Shown: positions 7,101-14,652 of the stretch, one piece after another
How the letters are laid out: each line of letters opens with the position of its first letter
How positions within the stretch are numbered: position 1 is the first letter of the stretch
From: Bacillota bacterium
Lineage (GTDB): Bacteria > Bacillota > Clostridia > Lachnospirales > Lachnospiraceae
Assembly: GCA_023395555.1 (NCBI GenBank)
Contig: JAEWYQ010000053.1
Span: 1-18,542 of the forward strand
Reading direction: 5' to 3'
Length of the DNA: 18,542 bases
Translations under genes and position numbers: made by a program
The notes under the pieces: model-generated
What the model was told of the DNA's origin: nothing
Database searches by the model: none
Seen by the model: only the letters and a program-made list of their open reading frames with translations

Positions 7101-9989
7101 TTGAAGGCCGATGGCTCCAGAGATACTGCATTGCCGGTTACCCCAGCTAATTTTTCAGCAGTGAAGGATGCGGCCAGCGGAAAAACCGTTCTGACTTACC
7201 GACTTGGCAATATTAATTCGAGATATGAAGTGGAATATAAGACTGTGGTACTGGCAAACGGTGGAACCATTACAAATAGCGCCATGATTTCGGGTGTTAA
7301 AATAGAAAGCGGAAAAACCAGCGGAAAATCATATAATGTTACCCAGCTTTGGGATGGAACAGGCGGCGGCGGAAGCAGCAGGGGTTCCCTTACAGTGAAG
7401 AAGGTGGACGATGACGGTAAGACAATCAATACACCTGCACAATTTGAGCTGTCATATGAAATGAATGGAACACGGTATGTCATTGGAGACGGGCCCAAGA
7501 CGACGTCCAATGGAATAGTAGAGTATCAAGGATTATCCTATCGTACCTACCAGTTGAAAGAGGTAGGGGCACCGGACGGTTATATTATGGACGGCGAGCT
7601 GAAGGATATCAGGATCAGCTCCGCGTCAGGGGAGAAAAATGTAACCTTCGAGATGCCAAATGAGAATAAGAAGAAGCTGAGAATTACAAAGGTTGATTCT
7701 TATACGGAGGCACCTCTTACCGGAGCAAAGTTTACCTTACACCGGATTATAGATGAGAAGGGGAACGCCGTTAATGAAAAGATTGGGGATGAATATACCA
7801 TTACGAAGAGTGATGGCACCATCACCATTGATCATTTGCTTAACGGAACCTACAAGCTGGTTGAAACAGCGGCACCGTCCGATCATCAGCTGCCCGCGGT
7901 ACGGGAGTGGAACATTGAGATCAACATGACAACGGCTGGTTTGGATAAGCAGTATATCTATGATTTTACGGTTAGGAACGAGCCGTTAAAAACCATCAAA
8001 ATCATAAAGGTGGATTCAAAAGACGAAAAAATTACACTTGCGGATGCTGAGTTTGATTTGTATCAATGGGATGGTTCTTCGTGGATCAAGATAAATACAA
8101 ATAAACTTAAAACGAATGCGTCCGGCGAGATACTGGTCGATAAGCTGGCCGACGGGACATACAAGGCCGTTGAGACCGCCGCACCGGACCGATATCAATT
8201 GCCACGGGTTACGGATACCGAGATTATTGTCAAGCATGACTTAGCGAAGGATGGGATCGTCACACAAATTATTCAGAATACTTTGCTGCAGTCGGTCAAG
8301 GTCAAGAAGGTGGATGCTGAGAAGCTGGCAAAGGATAAGAACGGAACACTGGCGGCGAACGGCTTGCCGGGAGCGGAATTTGATCTCAGAGACGCAGTAA
8401 CAAATGAGTTCATTGCTCATTATGTAACCGGACCGGACGGTACCTTCGTAATAGAGGGCTTAAAGGTAGGGAAATATAAATTAGTGGAAACAGCTGCTCC
8501 TGCCGGATATAAGATATCGGATAACCCGGTTACGGAATTCGAGATTACCTATGACGATCTGAAATATGGTTATCTCTTACCGGGTATCGGCAATGATGTA
8601 CTTCGTACTATTAAGATTGTGAAGTCCGACGAGGATGGGAAGGCGCTGTCCGGAGCAGAATTCGAGCTTCTGAAGGACGGAACACCCTATCGGACAGGTA
8701 TAACCACACAGGCGGATGGAACAGTCGAGATTAAGGATCTTCCTTTGGGTGATTACACATTGGTTGAGACAGAGGCACCGGTTGGATATCAGCCTCTCAA
8801 GGATGGTATCCAGATCGAAATCAAGGCGGGAGCCGAATTGGTTATAACCAAAGGCGTTAAGAATTATATGAAACGTTCCTTAATCATTAAGAAGGTGGAC
8901 AGCAGGGATCCTTCTAAGGGATTAGCCGATGCCGAATTTACAGTGACCGGTCCCGACGGAACCGAGTATAAGGTTATAACGGGAGCCAACGGAACAGGAA
9001 AACTGGACGGCTTGGTATTTGGTAAATATGAAATCAAAGAGACGAAAGCACCGGAGGGATATCAGCTTTCCGCGGACAGCGTCCAGATCGAAATCAAAGA
9101 GGGAACTGACGTGGTTATAACCCGGGAAGTTAAGAATGATTTGGAACGCTCTTTGATCATTAAGAAGGTGGATAGCAGGGATCCTTCTAAGACATTAGCC
9201 GATGCCGAATTTACAGTGACCGGTCCCGATGGAACCGAATATAAGGTTATAACGGGAGCCGACGGAATAGGAAGACTGGATGGCCTGACCTTTGGTAAAT
9301 ATGTAATCAAAGAGACAAAAGCACCGAATGGGTATCACTTAAATACCAGGCTGGAAGAAAGAATACTGGATGCTTCAGCAATTGAATTTACCGTAGAGGT
9401 CAAGAATACAAAGGAGACTCCGTCAATACCCTGGTATCCGGACCCGGATATAACACCTACGCCTACCCCTTCGGTAACTCCCGAACCGGAGCCTGAACCG
9501 ACAGTGACCCCTACGCCTACTCCTGTTCCCACGGAGAAGCCGGAGCCTACAGAGAAGCCGGAGCCCACACCGACCCCCACACCGGAGCCGGAAAAGGTGA
9601 TTACACCGGAGAATACTCCCAAGGATGGAAAGGTTCCTGTGGAGAAGGGCGAAAAGCCTGCCAAGGGCAAGGAGCCGGAGCATGGGAAGGTGACAATTGA
9701 CAAAGAGGGTAACAGGGATTACACACCGGATCCCGGTTATACCGGTAAGGATGAATTTTCAATCATTGTAACCAAACCCGATGGGACGGAAGAAGAGATA
9801 TTTATTACCGTGGATGTAGAGAAGGTTCCTTTGGGAAAAATAGATCAGAATAAGGAGACCGGCAAACTGCCGAAGACCGGGGAGACCATGCAATGGACTT
9901 ATCTCTTGCTGGGAATGCTGGCCTGCCTGACAGGAATTTTGGTGACTGTCTTCCATAAAAAGAAGAAAAGTAAACTGATACGGGATTGA
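4179..9989 (+). CDS. Giant LPXTG-anchored surface adhesin with CnaA-like and SpaA/CnaB repeats
   Basis: This is a 1936-residue secreted protein, predicted to be covalently linked to peptidoglycan by sortase and to act as an adhesin or surface fibre. Residues 1-38 are a signal peptide with cleavage near TAMAA. Residues 40-205 are an N-terminal beta-rich region. Six Ig-like repeats of about 130-150 residues follow, with xxWTVxxN cores near 211, 357, 499, 631, 784 and 933, resembling collagen-binding/CnaA modules. A glycine linker (TGGGGSS) lies near 1061. Seven SpaA/CnaB repeats start near 1068, 1165, 1269, 1370, 1475, 1565 and 1656, with IxKVD, ETAAP/ETKAP and closing Asn motifs. A Pro/Thr/Glu stalk (1751-1806) precedes a small Ig-like domain (YTPDPGYTGKDEF). 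LPKTGE is at 1897, followed by a membrane helix and a KKKKSK tail. AGGAGG sits seven bases before the ATG. Ligand unknown; no sortase gene is in the window. Confidence 0.93.
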   Translation: MRNVKKIVRAALLVVLILSMVLDTPLRVLTPQRTAMAAGPGTNLGSIFKAPVKLYKGTGDSKTPLPLDQPIEIEDDMMISLELNWEIDDAVVVNDGDYASITLPDIFKPEMDITGAPLKFSGHPDVGTFDLNKATRVLTLNFNDVLHDKGEFSEGRKGNVIIALQFNMEKFEESVRQEVEFSDSLKISIVGVNPANPGKVIDKKASIAPLNPSEITWTVDVNANMAAVSGAVIKDLIPAGLTLKEETIGVKKLMVGISGGITEGAVLSTGEYSHGYDPDSRELNVSLGDITGAYRITYTTTIDPDKYDETSFANSAEFAGITATATADVTRGKRITKKGKLLSASNTDVTSANPNNAKKVEWTVDINLTKENMQGVTVEDNFSSLPMGTPDIKVYKLNQSGDNWIKGDEVTGLGSLYDSVTKKSSIDLGDIGTQAYRIIYTADILETDDFSASFTMPNTATLKRTGMSDLLANDTVTVNRSPLLTKTESSSVNYGENNKTITWTLTVNSAGYNLGDIKLYDKIPAGLEIVSGSFTLDGVAVPKADEPVMNAGTRIFEMRLDNTTTQRVIKYKTKILSSHYGQSFSNEAWLGGGRVGTGPGTSGDVIKTPSAPVIQNSYTKAKLADNVGIDYEKHTMSWKIVIKPMKEDINALTITDTFPNDGLYFLYDSITVRKGSTLLTKGAAYTVTPPAGGYQKGFVLTFNSGADGALPLTGSDYTIEYKTSFDPKAPDILPLKSDANGEYKNSAWFDYTTSTTGSVTREDMYIVNDTAKVNGSKTGVLDINQRQIHWTVYANYLSKTVSGGVIVVRDTMSQGQSLLAAPPASGFVVRKGTVAPGGDITPVGEPVAYTWEWIAPSANKPDEVNVFELTIPGAENVPYVIEYSTELKGLALASYTNTARIDGVDYPKTIAHPSPNSYINKDVTGANGTKVYTNDELTWKVTLNTSRSEIESAVFKDTISSGHEYLQDSFRVYPLKADGSRDTALPVTPANFSAVKDAASGKTVLTYRLGNINSRYEVEYKTVVLANGGTITNSAMISGVKIESGKTSGKSYNVTQLWDGTGGGGSSRGSLTVKKVDDDGKTINTPAQFELSYEMNGTRYVIGDGPKTTSNGIVEYQGLSYRTYQLKEVGAPDGYIMDGELKDIRISSASGEKNVTFEMPNENKKKLRITKVDSYTEAPLTGAKFTLHRIIDEKGNAVNEKIGDEYTITKSDGTITIDHLLNGTYKLVETAAPSDHQLPAVREWNIEINMTTAGLDKQYIYDFTVRNEPLKTIKIIKVDSKDEKITLADAEFDLYQWDGSSWIKINTNKLKTNASGEILVDKLADGTYKAVETAAPDRYQLPRVTDTEIIVKHDLAKDGIVTQIIQNTLLQSVKVKKVDAEKLAKDKNGTLAANGLPGAEFDLRDAVTNEFIAHYVTGPDGTFVIEGLKVGKYKLVETAAPAGYKISDNPVTEFEITYDDLKYGYLLPGIGNDVLRTIKIVKSDEDGKALSGAEFELLKDGTPYRTGITTQADGTVEIKDLPLGDYTLVETEAPVGYQPLKDGIQIEIKAGAELVITKGVKNYMKRSLIIKKVDSRDPSKGLADAEFTVTGPDGTEYKVITGANGTGKLDGLVFGKYEIKETKAPEGYQLSADSVQIEIKEGTDVVITREVKNDLERSLIIKKVDSRDPSKTLADAEFTVTGPDGTEYKVITGADGIGRLDGLTFGKYVIKETKAPNGYHLNTRLEERILDASAIEFTVEVKNTKETPSIPWYPDPDITPTPTPSVTPEPEPEPTVTPTPTPVPTEKPEPTEKPEPTPTPTPEPEKVITPENTPKDGKVPVEKGEKPAKGKEPEHGKVTIDKEGNRDYTPDPGYTGKDEFSIIVTKPDGTEEEIFITVDVEKVPLGKIDQNKETGKLPKTGETMQWTYLLLGMLACLTGILVTVFHKKKKSKLIRD
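8811..9332 (+). repeat. 273-bp tandem duplication inside the adhesin gene
   Basis: The stretches 8811-9059 and 9084-9332 align with a constant 273-base offset (91 codons) and only scattered mismatches, many of them synonymous. The best match covers the first half of the sixth and seventh SpaA domains (starting at 8871 and 9144). The block also includes the end of the preceding domain. This indicates recent duplication of one SpaA unit. Confidence 0.8.
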
Positions 9990-10028
9990 TTTCTGTTAAG
10001 TTGTATAACAGGAATAAAATAGTAAGTT

Positions 10029-10098
10029 GATAAAAGCCGCAGCGGCATGGAATATCTATGGGAAACCTTCCTCCGATATTTTTGCGCTGCGGCTTATC
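10029..10098 (+). terminator. Extended hairpin terminator after the adhesin
   Basis: GATAAAAGCCGCAGCG (10029-10044) pairs with CGCTGCGGCTTATC (10085-10098) with a two-base bulge. The 40-base interior can pair again (AATATC 10051-10056 with GATATT 10075-10080; GGAA with TTCC at the tip). A short T run (10100-10103) follows, which is weak for an intrinsic terminator. It starts about 40 bases after the stop codon. Confidence 0.6.
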
Positions 10099-10163
10099 AT
10101 TTTGCAGCAGAGGCACCTTTCCAGAGAGCTATTTATGTAAACAAATAATGCCGGATGCCGCTA

Positions 10164-10192
10164 TTGCATCGATCCTCTTCCTTTGCTATAAT
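10164..10192 (+). promoter_or_regulatory. Promoter P1 upstream of rfbA
   Basis: TTGCAT (10164-10169), a 17-base spacer and a perfect TATAAT (10187-10192). The predicted start is near 10199, giving a leader of about 215 bases before rfbA. Confidence 0.7.
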
Positions 10193-10278
10193 TATGATTA
10201 AAGAATGGCTTGTAACAAACATGGCTTGATAACAGTATTCTGACAGTTTCCGGAGAGGAATAGAATCACAGACATCTA

Positions 10279-10307
10279 TTGCGCTCTTTCCCTGACTTTG
10301 TTATAAT
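10279..10307 (+). promoter_or_regulatory. Promoter P2 upstream of rfbA
   Basis: TTGCGC (10279-10284), a 17-base spacer and a perfect TATAAT (10302-10307), 115 bases downstream of P1. It shares CTATTGC at its start and CTTTG just before the -10 with P1. The predicted start is near 10314. Confidence 0.7.
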
Positions 10308-10413
10308 TTATCACGATATGAATAAAAAGGAATAGTATCCGGCAGAATATCAACGCGCAGCAGAGGAATTGAAGAAGAGATCTGTGTATCTATCGCCGGA
10401 TCGGAGGAGCATA

Positions 10414-11292
10414 ATGAAAGGCATTATCCTTGCCGGAGGCTCCGGCACACGATTATATCCATTAACTATGGTAACTTCAAAACAGTTGTTACCGGTATAT
10501 GATAAGCCCATGATCTATTATCCCATGTCGACTCTGATGCTGGCGGGAATCCGGGACATTCTTATCATCTCAACTCCCCATGACCTGCCTGATTTTAAGA
10601 AGCTCCTTGGGGATGGTTCCAGCTTTGGACTCCAATTATCCTATGCGGAACAGCCTTCCCCGGACGGGCTGGCACAGGCTTTTCTGATTGGGGAAGAATT
10701 TATTGGGGGACAGGCCTGCGCCATGGTTCTTGGTGATAATATTTTCTACGGAAGCGGTCTGACGAAGCATTTAAAACAGGCGGCAGCCAGGGACTGCGGC
10801 GCCACAGTATTCGGCTACTATGTCGATGATCCGCAGCGCTTTGGCATCGTGGAATTTGATGATAAGGGAAGGGTGATTTCCATTGAAGAAAAGCCGGAGA
10901 ATCCCAAGTCCAATTACTGTGTTACAGGGCTGTATTTTTACGATAGCCGGGTATGTGAATTCGCCAAACAGGTGAAGCCTTCCAGACGGGGAGAGCTGGA
11001 GATTACCGATCTGAACCGTATGTATCTTGAGGATGGCAGCCTGAATGTGGTCACTCTGGGCCGTGGCTATGCCTGGCTGGATACGGGGACGGTGGAGGCG
11101 CTGAGTGAAGCCTCGGAATTCGTCAAGGTGGTTGAGAAGCGCCAGGGAATTCAGATTGCTGCAATCGAAGAAATTGCATACATCAATGGCTGGATCACAA
11201 AAGAAAAGCTGGTGGAAGCAGCAGAGCATTATGGTAAGTCCATTTATGGACAGCATTTATGGAAGGTCTCCGAAGGGAAGATTCTTTACTAA
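10414..11292 (+). CDS. rfbA: Glucose-1-phosphate thymidylyltransferase
   Basis: This enzyme makes dTDP-glucose and pyrophosphate from dTTP and glucose-1-phosphate, the first step toward dTDP-L-rhamnose, in the cytoplasm. At 292 residues it has the usual family length. The nucleotide loop [11 protein letters not shown] (6-16) with K23, the metal-binding LGDN (107-109 region, D108), EEKP (158-161) and the WLDTGT segment with D223 are all visible. The frame extends to a TTG at 10369. The ATG at 10414 is chosen because GGAGGAG precedes it and the conserved N-terminus [13 protein letters not shown] begins there. It is the first gene of a three-gene unit behind tandem promoters, with rfbC 24 bases downstream. 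Confidence 0.96.
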   Translation: MKGIILAGGSGTRLYPLTMVTSKQLLPVYDKPMIYYPMSTLMLAGIRDILIISTPHDLPDFKKLLGDGSSFGLQLSYAEQPSPDGLAQAFLIGEEFIGGQACAMVLGDNIFYGSGLTKHLKQAAARDCGATVFGYYVDDPQRFGIVEFDDKGRVISIEEKPENPKSNYCVTGLYFYDSRVCEFAKQVKPSRRGELEITDLNRMYLEDGSLNVVTLGRGYAWLDTGTVEALSEASEFVKVVEKRQGIQIAAIEEIAYINGWITKEKLVEAAEHYGKSIYGQHLWKVSEGKILY

Positions 11293-11316
11293 ACAGGAAG
11301 GAAACATAACATACAC

Positions 11317-11877
11317 ATGAATATTATTCCCACAGAGTTAAAAGATTTGTATATACTGGAGCCCGAGGTTCACGGAGATCACCGGGGCTGGTTCATGGAA
11401 AGCTGGTCGCAGCGGACGATGGAGGAGCATGGGCTGTTTTATCACTTTGTACAGGACAACCATTCCTATTCTACGGTAAAGGGAACCCTGCGTGCCCTGC
11501 ATTGTCAGAAAGGGGAAGCATCCCAGGCCAAGCTGGTCAGATGCGCGAAGGGAAGCATCCTGGATGTAGCGGTAGATGTCCGGCAGGGCTCACCCACTTA
11601 TAAAAAATGGATAGCGGTAGAGCTGTCCGCTGCAAATTTCAGGCAGCTGTTAGTTCCGAGGGGCTTTTTGCACGGCTATCTGGCATTAACCGATGAAGTG
11701 GAATTCCTCTATAAAACAGATAATTTCTATAACAAGGAAGCGGACCGTTCCGTGTACTGGAATGATCCGGAGCTTGGAGTTGATTGGGGGATTAAGGAAC
11801 CCATCCTTTCGGAAAAGGATGCCCGGGCACCCTTGTTCAAGGACAGCGACCTGGATTTCATTTATCAGGCAAATTAG
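11317..11877 (+). CDS. rfbC: dTDP-4-dehydrorhamnose 3,5-epimerase
   Basis: This enzyme epimerises dTDP-4-keto-6-deoxyglucose at C3 and C5, the third step of dTDP-L-rhamnose synthesis. The 186-residue length is typical of RmlC cupins. Visible family signatures are FVQDNHS (44-50), LRALHCQ with catalytic-type H62 (usually LRGLHYQ), K72 in AKLVR, DVAVDVR (83-89), FLHGY with H119, and YK at 132-133. A purine-rich AGGAAGGAAA lies about 12 bases before the ATG, a long spacing. rfbB (dehydratase) and rfbD (reductase), needed to complete the pathway, are not in the window and must be elsewhere if the pathway works. Confidence 0.95.
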   Translation: MNIIPTELKDLYILEPEVHGDHRGWFMESWSQRTMEEHGLFYHFVQDNHSYSTVKGTLRALHCQKGEASQAKLVRCAKGSILDVAVDVRQGSPTYKKWIAVELSAANFRQLLVPRGFLHGYLALTDEVEFLYKTDNFYNKEADRSVYWNDPELGVDWGIKEPILSEKDARAPLFKDSDLDFIYQAN

Positions 11878-11931
11878 CTGCCACCGCCGACCGGATACAA
11901 GGAATCATTACATCATTTTGGAGGCTTCTGT

Positions 11932-12831
11932 ATGAAGAAAATATTATTTGTTTTCAATCCAGCCGCTGGCAGGGGCCGGCTGAAAAGTAAGTTGTTTGAT
12001 ATTGTAGACAGCTTTATAAAAAATGGCTACCGGGTTCAGGTCTATCCCACCCAGCAGAAGGGGGATGCCACTTCCATCATATTAAATGAACCGGATCCTT
12101 ATGATGTGCTGGTCTGTGCCGGAGGAGACGGTACTTTGAACGAGGTAATCACCGGGATGATGCTTGCGGATAAATCGGTTCCCATCGGATTGATTCCGGC
12201 AGGCTCCATGAATGATGTGGGCCATAGCTTTAAGATCAGCAGAAATATTATGAATGCGGTGAATGATGTGATGACGGGAAGACCGTATTCCATGGATATC
12301 GGATGCTTTAACGGGAAGTATTTCATTTATGTGGCGGCTTTCGGTGCATTTACCGACATTTCCTATACTACTCCCCAGAAGAATAAGAACATCATCGGTA
12401 ATCTGGCTTATTATCTGGAGGGAATCAGGAAGCTCTCCGAGCTGAAGCCCAGACTGATCCGGGTGGAGTACGGCGATCAGGTGATGGAGGAGGAGTTTTT
12501 GATCGGGCTGGTAACCAACTCCCTTTATATTGGAGGATTTAAGAATCCAAGCTATGATAAAACGAGTCTGAATGATGGGTTAATGGAAGTGCTTTTGATC
12601 AAGATGCCGAAGAATATTTTTGAGCTCGAGATGATTGTCAGTTCGCTGATTAATTATAGGATTAATGAAAGTCTGATGTATTATATACAGGCTCCGAGCC
12701 TTACCATAACCTCGGAGAAAATGGAGTGGACCCTGGACGGAGAGTTTGGCGGAAGCCATGAGAGAGTTGAGATCAGTAACTGCAGCAGGGCAATTAAAAT
12801 TATAAACAAGTCCCTCCATGATAATGCGTGA
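11932..12831 (+). CDS. Diacylglycerol kinase-family lipid kinase (YegS/DgkB-like)
   Basis: This is a soluble or membrane-associated kinase predicted to phosphorylate a lipid such as diacylglycerol, with ATP as donor. The DAGK catalytic core shows NPAAGRG (9-15), GGDGTLNEV (64-72), IPAGSMND (88-95), NDGLMEV with D215 (214-220) and WTLDGEFGG with D269 and E271. The 299-residue length is usual for DgkB/YegS/BmrU proteins. GGAGG (11920-11924) lies seven bases before the ATG. It follows rfbC by 54 bases without an evident terminator and ends the unit before the strong terminator at 12956. The substrate cannot be read from sequence. Its place beside dTDP-sugar genes may mean a role in glycolipid or lipid-carrier recycling, which is speculative. 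Confidence 0.88.
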   Translation: MKKILFVFNPAAGRGRLKSKLFDIVDSFIKNGYRVQVYPTQQKGDATSIILNEPDPYDVLVCAGGDGTLNEVITGMMLADKSVPIGLIPAGSMNDVGHSFKISRNIMNAVNDVMTGRPYSMDIGCFNGKYFIYVAAFGAFTDISYTTPQKNKNIIGNLAYYLEGIRKLSELKPRLIRVEYGDQVMEEEFLIGLVTNSLYIGGFKNPSYDKTSLNDGLMEVLLIKMPKNIFELEMIVSSLINYRINESLMYYIQAPSLTITSEKMEWTLDGEFGGSHERVEISNCSRAIKIINKSLHDNA

Positions 12832-12955
12832 TGCAACATTGTAAGCTCATGGAAGGAATGCGATTGATACAGGGCATTTATGCTGGATGCCTATAAAAGG
12901 TTTCGATAAGATTTGTTTAGAAATGATATAGGAATTATATTAGGAATAAAACCGT

Positions 12956-12991
12956 GGGATTAAAAACAATATGTTTTTAATCCTATTTTTT
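12956..12991 (+). terminator. Intrinsic terminator after the lipid kinase gene
   Basis: GGATTAAAAAC (12957-12967) pairs perfectly with GTTTTTAATCC (12973-12983) around a five-base loop. It is followed by a T-rich tract TATTTTTT to 12991. It closes the rfbA-rfbC-kinase unit about 125 bases after the last stop codon; the bases between (12832-12955) show no gene. Confidence 0.88.
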
Positions 12992-13000
12992 AAATAATAA

Positions 13001-13029
13001 TTGAAATCTTTACATTGCTATGATAGTAT
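13001..13029 (+). promoter_or_regulatory. Candidate promoter of the amino-acid ABC operon
   Basis: TTGAAA (13001-13006), a 17-base spacer and TAGTAT (13024-13029), directly after the preceding terminator. TATGAT at 13019-13024 is an alternative -10 with poorer spacing. The leader to the first gene is about 80 bases, and I see no riboswitch in it. Confidence 0.45.
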
Positions 13030-13117
13030 GGTAAAGTGCTAATACAGAAAAGCAAATAAATCAGAAGGATCGTATTGGCATAATAAAACACTGAGAAAAG
13101 ACAGAGGAGAGGAAAGT

Positions 13118-13930
13118 ATGAAAAAGAGAATAATAATCAGTATATTACTGATATCCCTGGTAGGATTAAGTCTGGCAGGATGTCAGAAGAAGTCGGGAGA
13201 GGATAATTCCCTGCAATACATAAAGGATAATAAGAAGCTGGTTCTTGGACTGGATGATACCTTTGTCCCCATGGGCTTTCGGGATGACAACGGCGATATC
13301 ATCGGCTTTGATATTGATCTCGCTACCGCCGTATGTGAGAAGCTGGACGTGGAGCTGGTGCTGCAGCCGGTGGAATGGAAAGCGAAGGAGCAGGAGCTGG
13401 CAACAAAGAACATTGACTGTATCTGGAACGGCCTGTCCCTTACCGCGAAACGAAAGGCGAGTATGACGATGTCCAAGCCCTATATGGTCAATAATATTTC
13501 CCTGGTGGTTACAGGTAACAGCACCATCACCAGCATGGCGGATATGGCTGGTAAAAAGCTTGCTGTCCAGGGCGGTTCCTCCGCCGAGGAGGTGCTGAAT
13601 GAGGATGCGAACAAGGATTTTCTTGCATCCCTGGCCCAGGTGAATCCCTTTGATAAATATGATACGGCTCTGATGGATGTGGAGACTGGTAATTCGGATG
13701 CGGTGCTTATGGATACGGTTATGGCGGAATATATGATCACAACCCTTGGAAAAGATTTTAAGATACTGGATGAAACCCTGCTGCCGGATGAATTTGCCGT
13801 TGCCTTCCGCAAGGGAGACATAAAGCTCTGTGAGGCGGTAGAAAAGGCCATGAGCGAGCTGAAGGCAGACGGAACCGTAGCGGAGATCTCAAAGAAGTGG
13901 TTTGGTGCCGATATCACAATCATTGAGTAA
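13118..13930 (+). CDS. Amino-acid ABC transporter substrate-binding lipoprotein
   Basis: This is an extracytoplasmic solute-binding protein of family 3 that feeds a polar amino acid to the permease encoded next. Residues 1-21 are a lipoprotein signal with lipobox SLAGC; C22 is the predicted lipidated residue. The family pattern follows: DTFVPMGFRDDNGDIIGFDIDLA (from 47, with D65), DCIWNGLSLTAKRK (100-113, with R112), the hinge stretch GKKLAVQGGSS (145-154), and VLMDT with D199. The length of 270 is normal. GGAGAGGAAAG just before the ATG is a good ribosome site. The ligand is not decided by sequence; cystine, glutamine or another polar amino acid are possible. Confidence 0.92.
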   Translation: MKKRIIISILLISLVGLSLAGCQKKSGEDNSLQYIKDNKKLVLGLDDTFVPMGFRDDNGDIIGFDIDLATAVCEKLDVELVLQPVEWKAKEQELATKNIDCIWNGLSLTAKRKASMTMSKPYMVNNISLVVTGNSTITSMADMAGKKLAVQGGSSAEEVLNEDANKDFLASLAQVNPFDKYDTALMDVETGNSDAVLMDTVMAEYMITTLGKDFKILDETLLPDEFAVAFRKGDIKLCEAVEKAMSELKADGTVAEISKKWFGADITIIE

Positions 13931-13975
13931 GAGAGAGCAGGAAATCAAGAGCTTTACCCATCATGGAGGAGATTT

Positions 13976-14638
13976 ATGACTATCGATAATGTGCCCATGG
14001 AATATCTGATACCCAATATGCTTAAGGCCACGGGAACAACCCTCAGCATTTTCTTTCTGACCATCCTCTTTTCCATCCCCCTGGGCTTTTTCGTTGCCCT
14101 GGGGAGGAGATGCCGGATCTGGATTGTAAGCGTTCCCATAAGGATTTATCAATTGATTTTCAGAGGAACGCCGTTGATGCTGCAGCTGATCTTCTTCATG
14201 TACGCACCCTTTTACCTGTTCGGCTATAATTACAAAGACCGGATGGTAGCCTGTATTCTGGCATTTTCCATTAACTATGCCGCTTATTTCGGGGAGATCT
14301 TCCGAGGGGGAATTGCGGCCATTCCAAAGGGACAGTATGAGGCGGCCAAGGTGCTGGGCTATACAAAGCTTCAGACCTTTATGCGCATTGTACTGCCGCA
14401 GGTGGTGAAATATGTGGTGCCGGCGACGGGCAATGAGCTGATGACACTGGTCAAGGACACCTCTCTGGCCCAGGTGATTGCAGTGGTGGAGCTGTTCCGC
14501 GTTGCCACCACGACCCAGTCCAAATATTTCTCCACGGTCCCTATTATTATTGCCGCCGTATTCTATCTGATTATGAATACGGTGGTGGAGGTATCCTTTA
14601 AAAAGCTGGAGAAGAGGCTGGATTATTACAAGAACTAG
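13976..14638 (+). CDS. Polar amino-acid ABC transporter permease (HisM/GlnP type)
   Basis: This is the membrane subunit of the importer. About five hydrophobic segments are visible (near 20-43, 66-85, 90-106, 152-172 and 186-206). It carries the family's FRGTPLMLQ (62-70) and a cytoplasmic EAA coupling loop [25 protein letters not shown] segment (122-142) that docks on the ATPase. Length 220 matches this family. GGAGGAG lies five to six bases before the ATG, 45 bases after the binding-protein stop. Only one permease gene is present, so the transporter probably uses a homodimer. Confidence 0.93.
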   Translation: MTIDNVPMEYLIPNMLKATGTTLSIFFLTILFSIPLGFFVALGRRCRIWIVSVPIRIYQLIFRGTPLMLQLIFFMYAPFYLFGYNYKDRMVACILAFSINYAAYFGEIFRGGIAAIPKGQYEAAKVLGYTKLQTFMRIVLPQVVKYVVPATGNELMTLVKDTSLAQVIAVVELFRVATTTQSKYFSTVPIIIAAVFYLIMNTVVEVSFKKLEKRLDYYKN

Positions 14639-14652
14639 GAATGGAGGCTGCC

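Larger units (their letters stand above)
9990..10413. other. Intergenic region between adhesin and rfbA (424 bp)
   Basis: It holds an extended terminator hairpin (10029-10098), two tandem promoters (10164-10192 and 10279-10307), an imperfect AT-rich palindrome at 10131-10146, and an 8-base direct repeat ATGGCTTG at 10205 and 10221. No protein gene is apparent before the rfbA ribosome site GGAGGAG at 10403-10409. Confidence 0.6.

Noticed and set aside
9335..9703. A long minus-strand frame with Gly/Val/Ser repeats
   Set aside because: It is the antisense of the Pro/Thr/Glu codons of the adhesin stalk and has no ribosome site or promoter of its own.
10369..10413. TTG start extending rfbA by 15 codons
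   Set aside because: The ATG at 10414 has GGAGGAG just upstream and begins the conserved [10 protein letters not shown]-terminus at the family length.
12992..13117. Possible riboswitch or T-box in the ABC operon leader
   Set aside because: The leader is only about 80 bases, AT-rich, and has no stem set, T-box motif or terminator pair that I can see.
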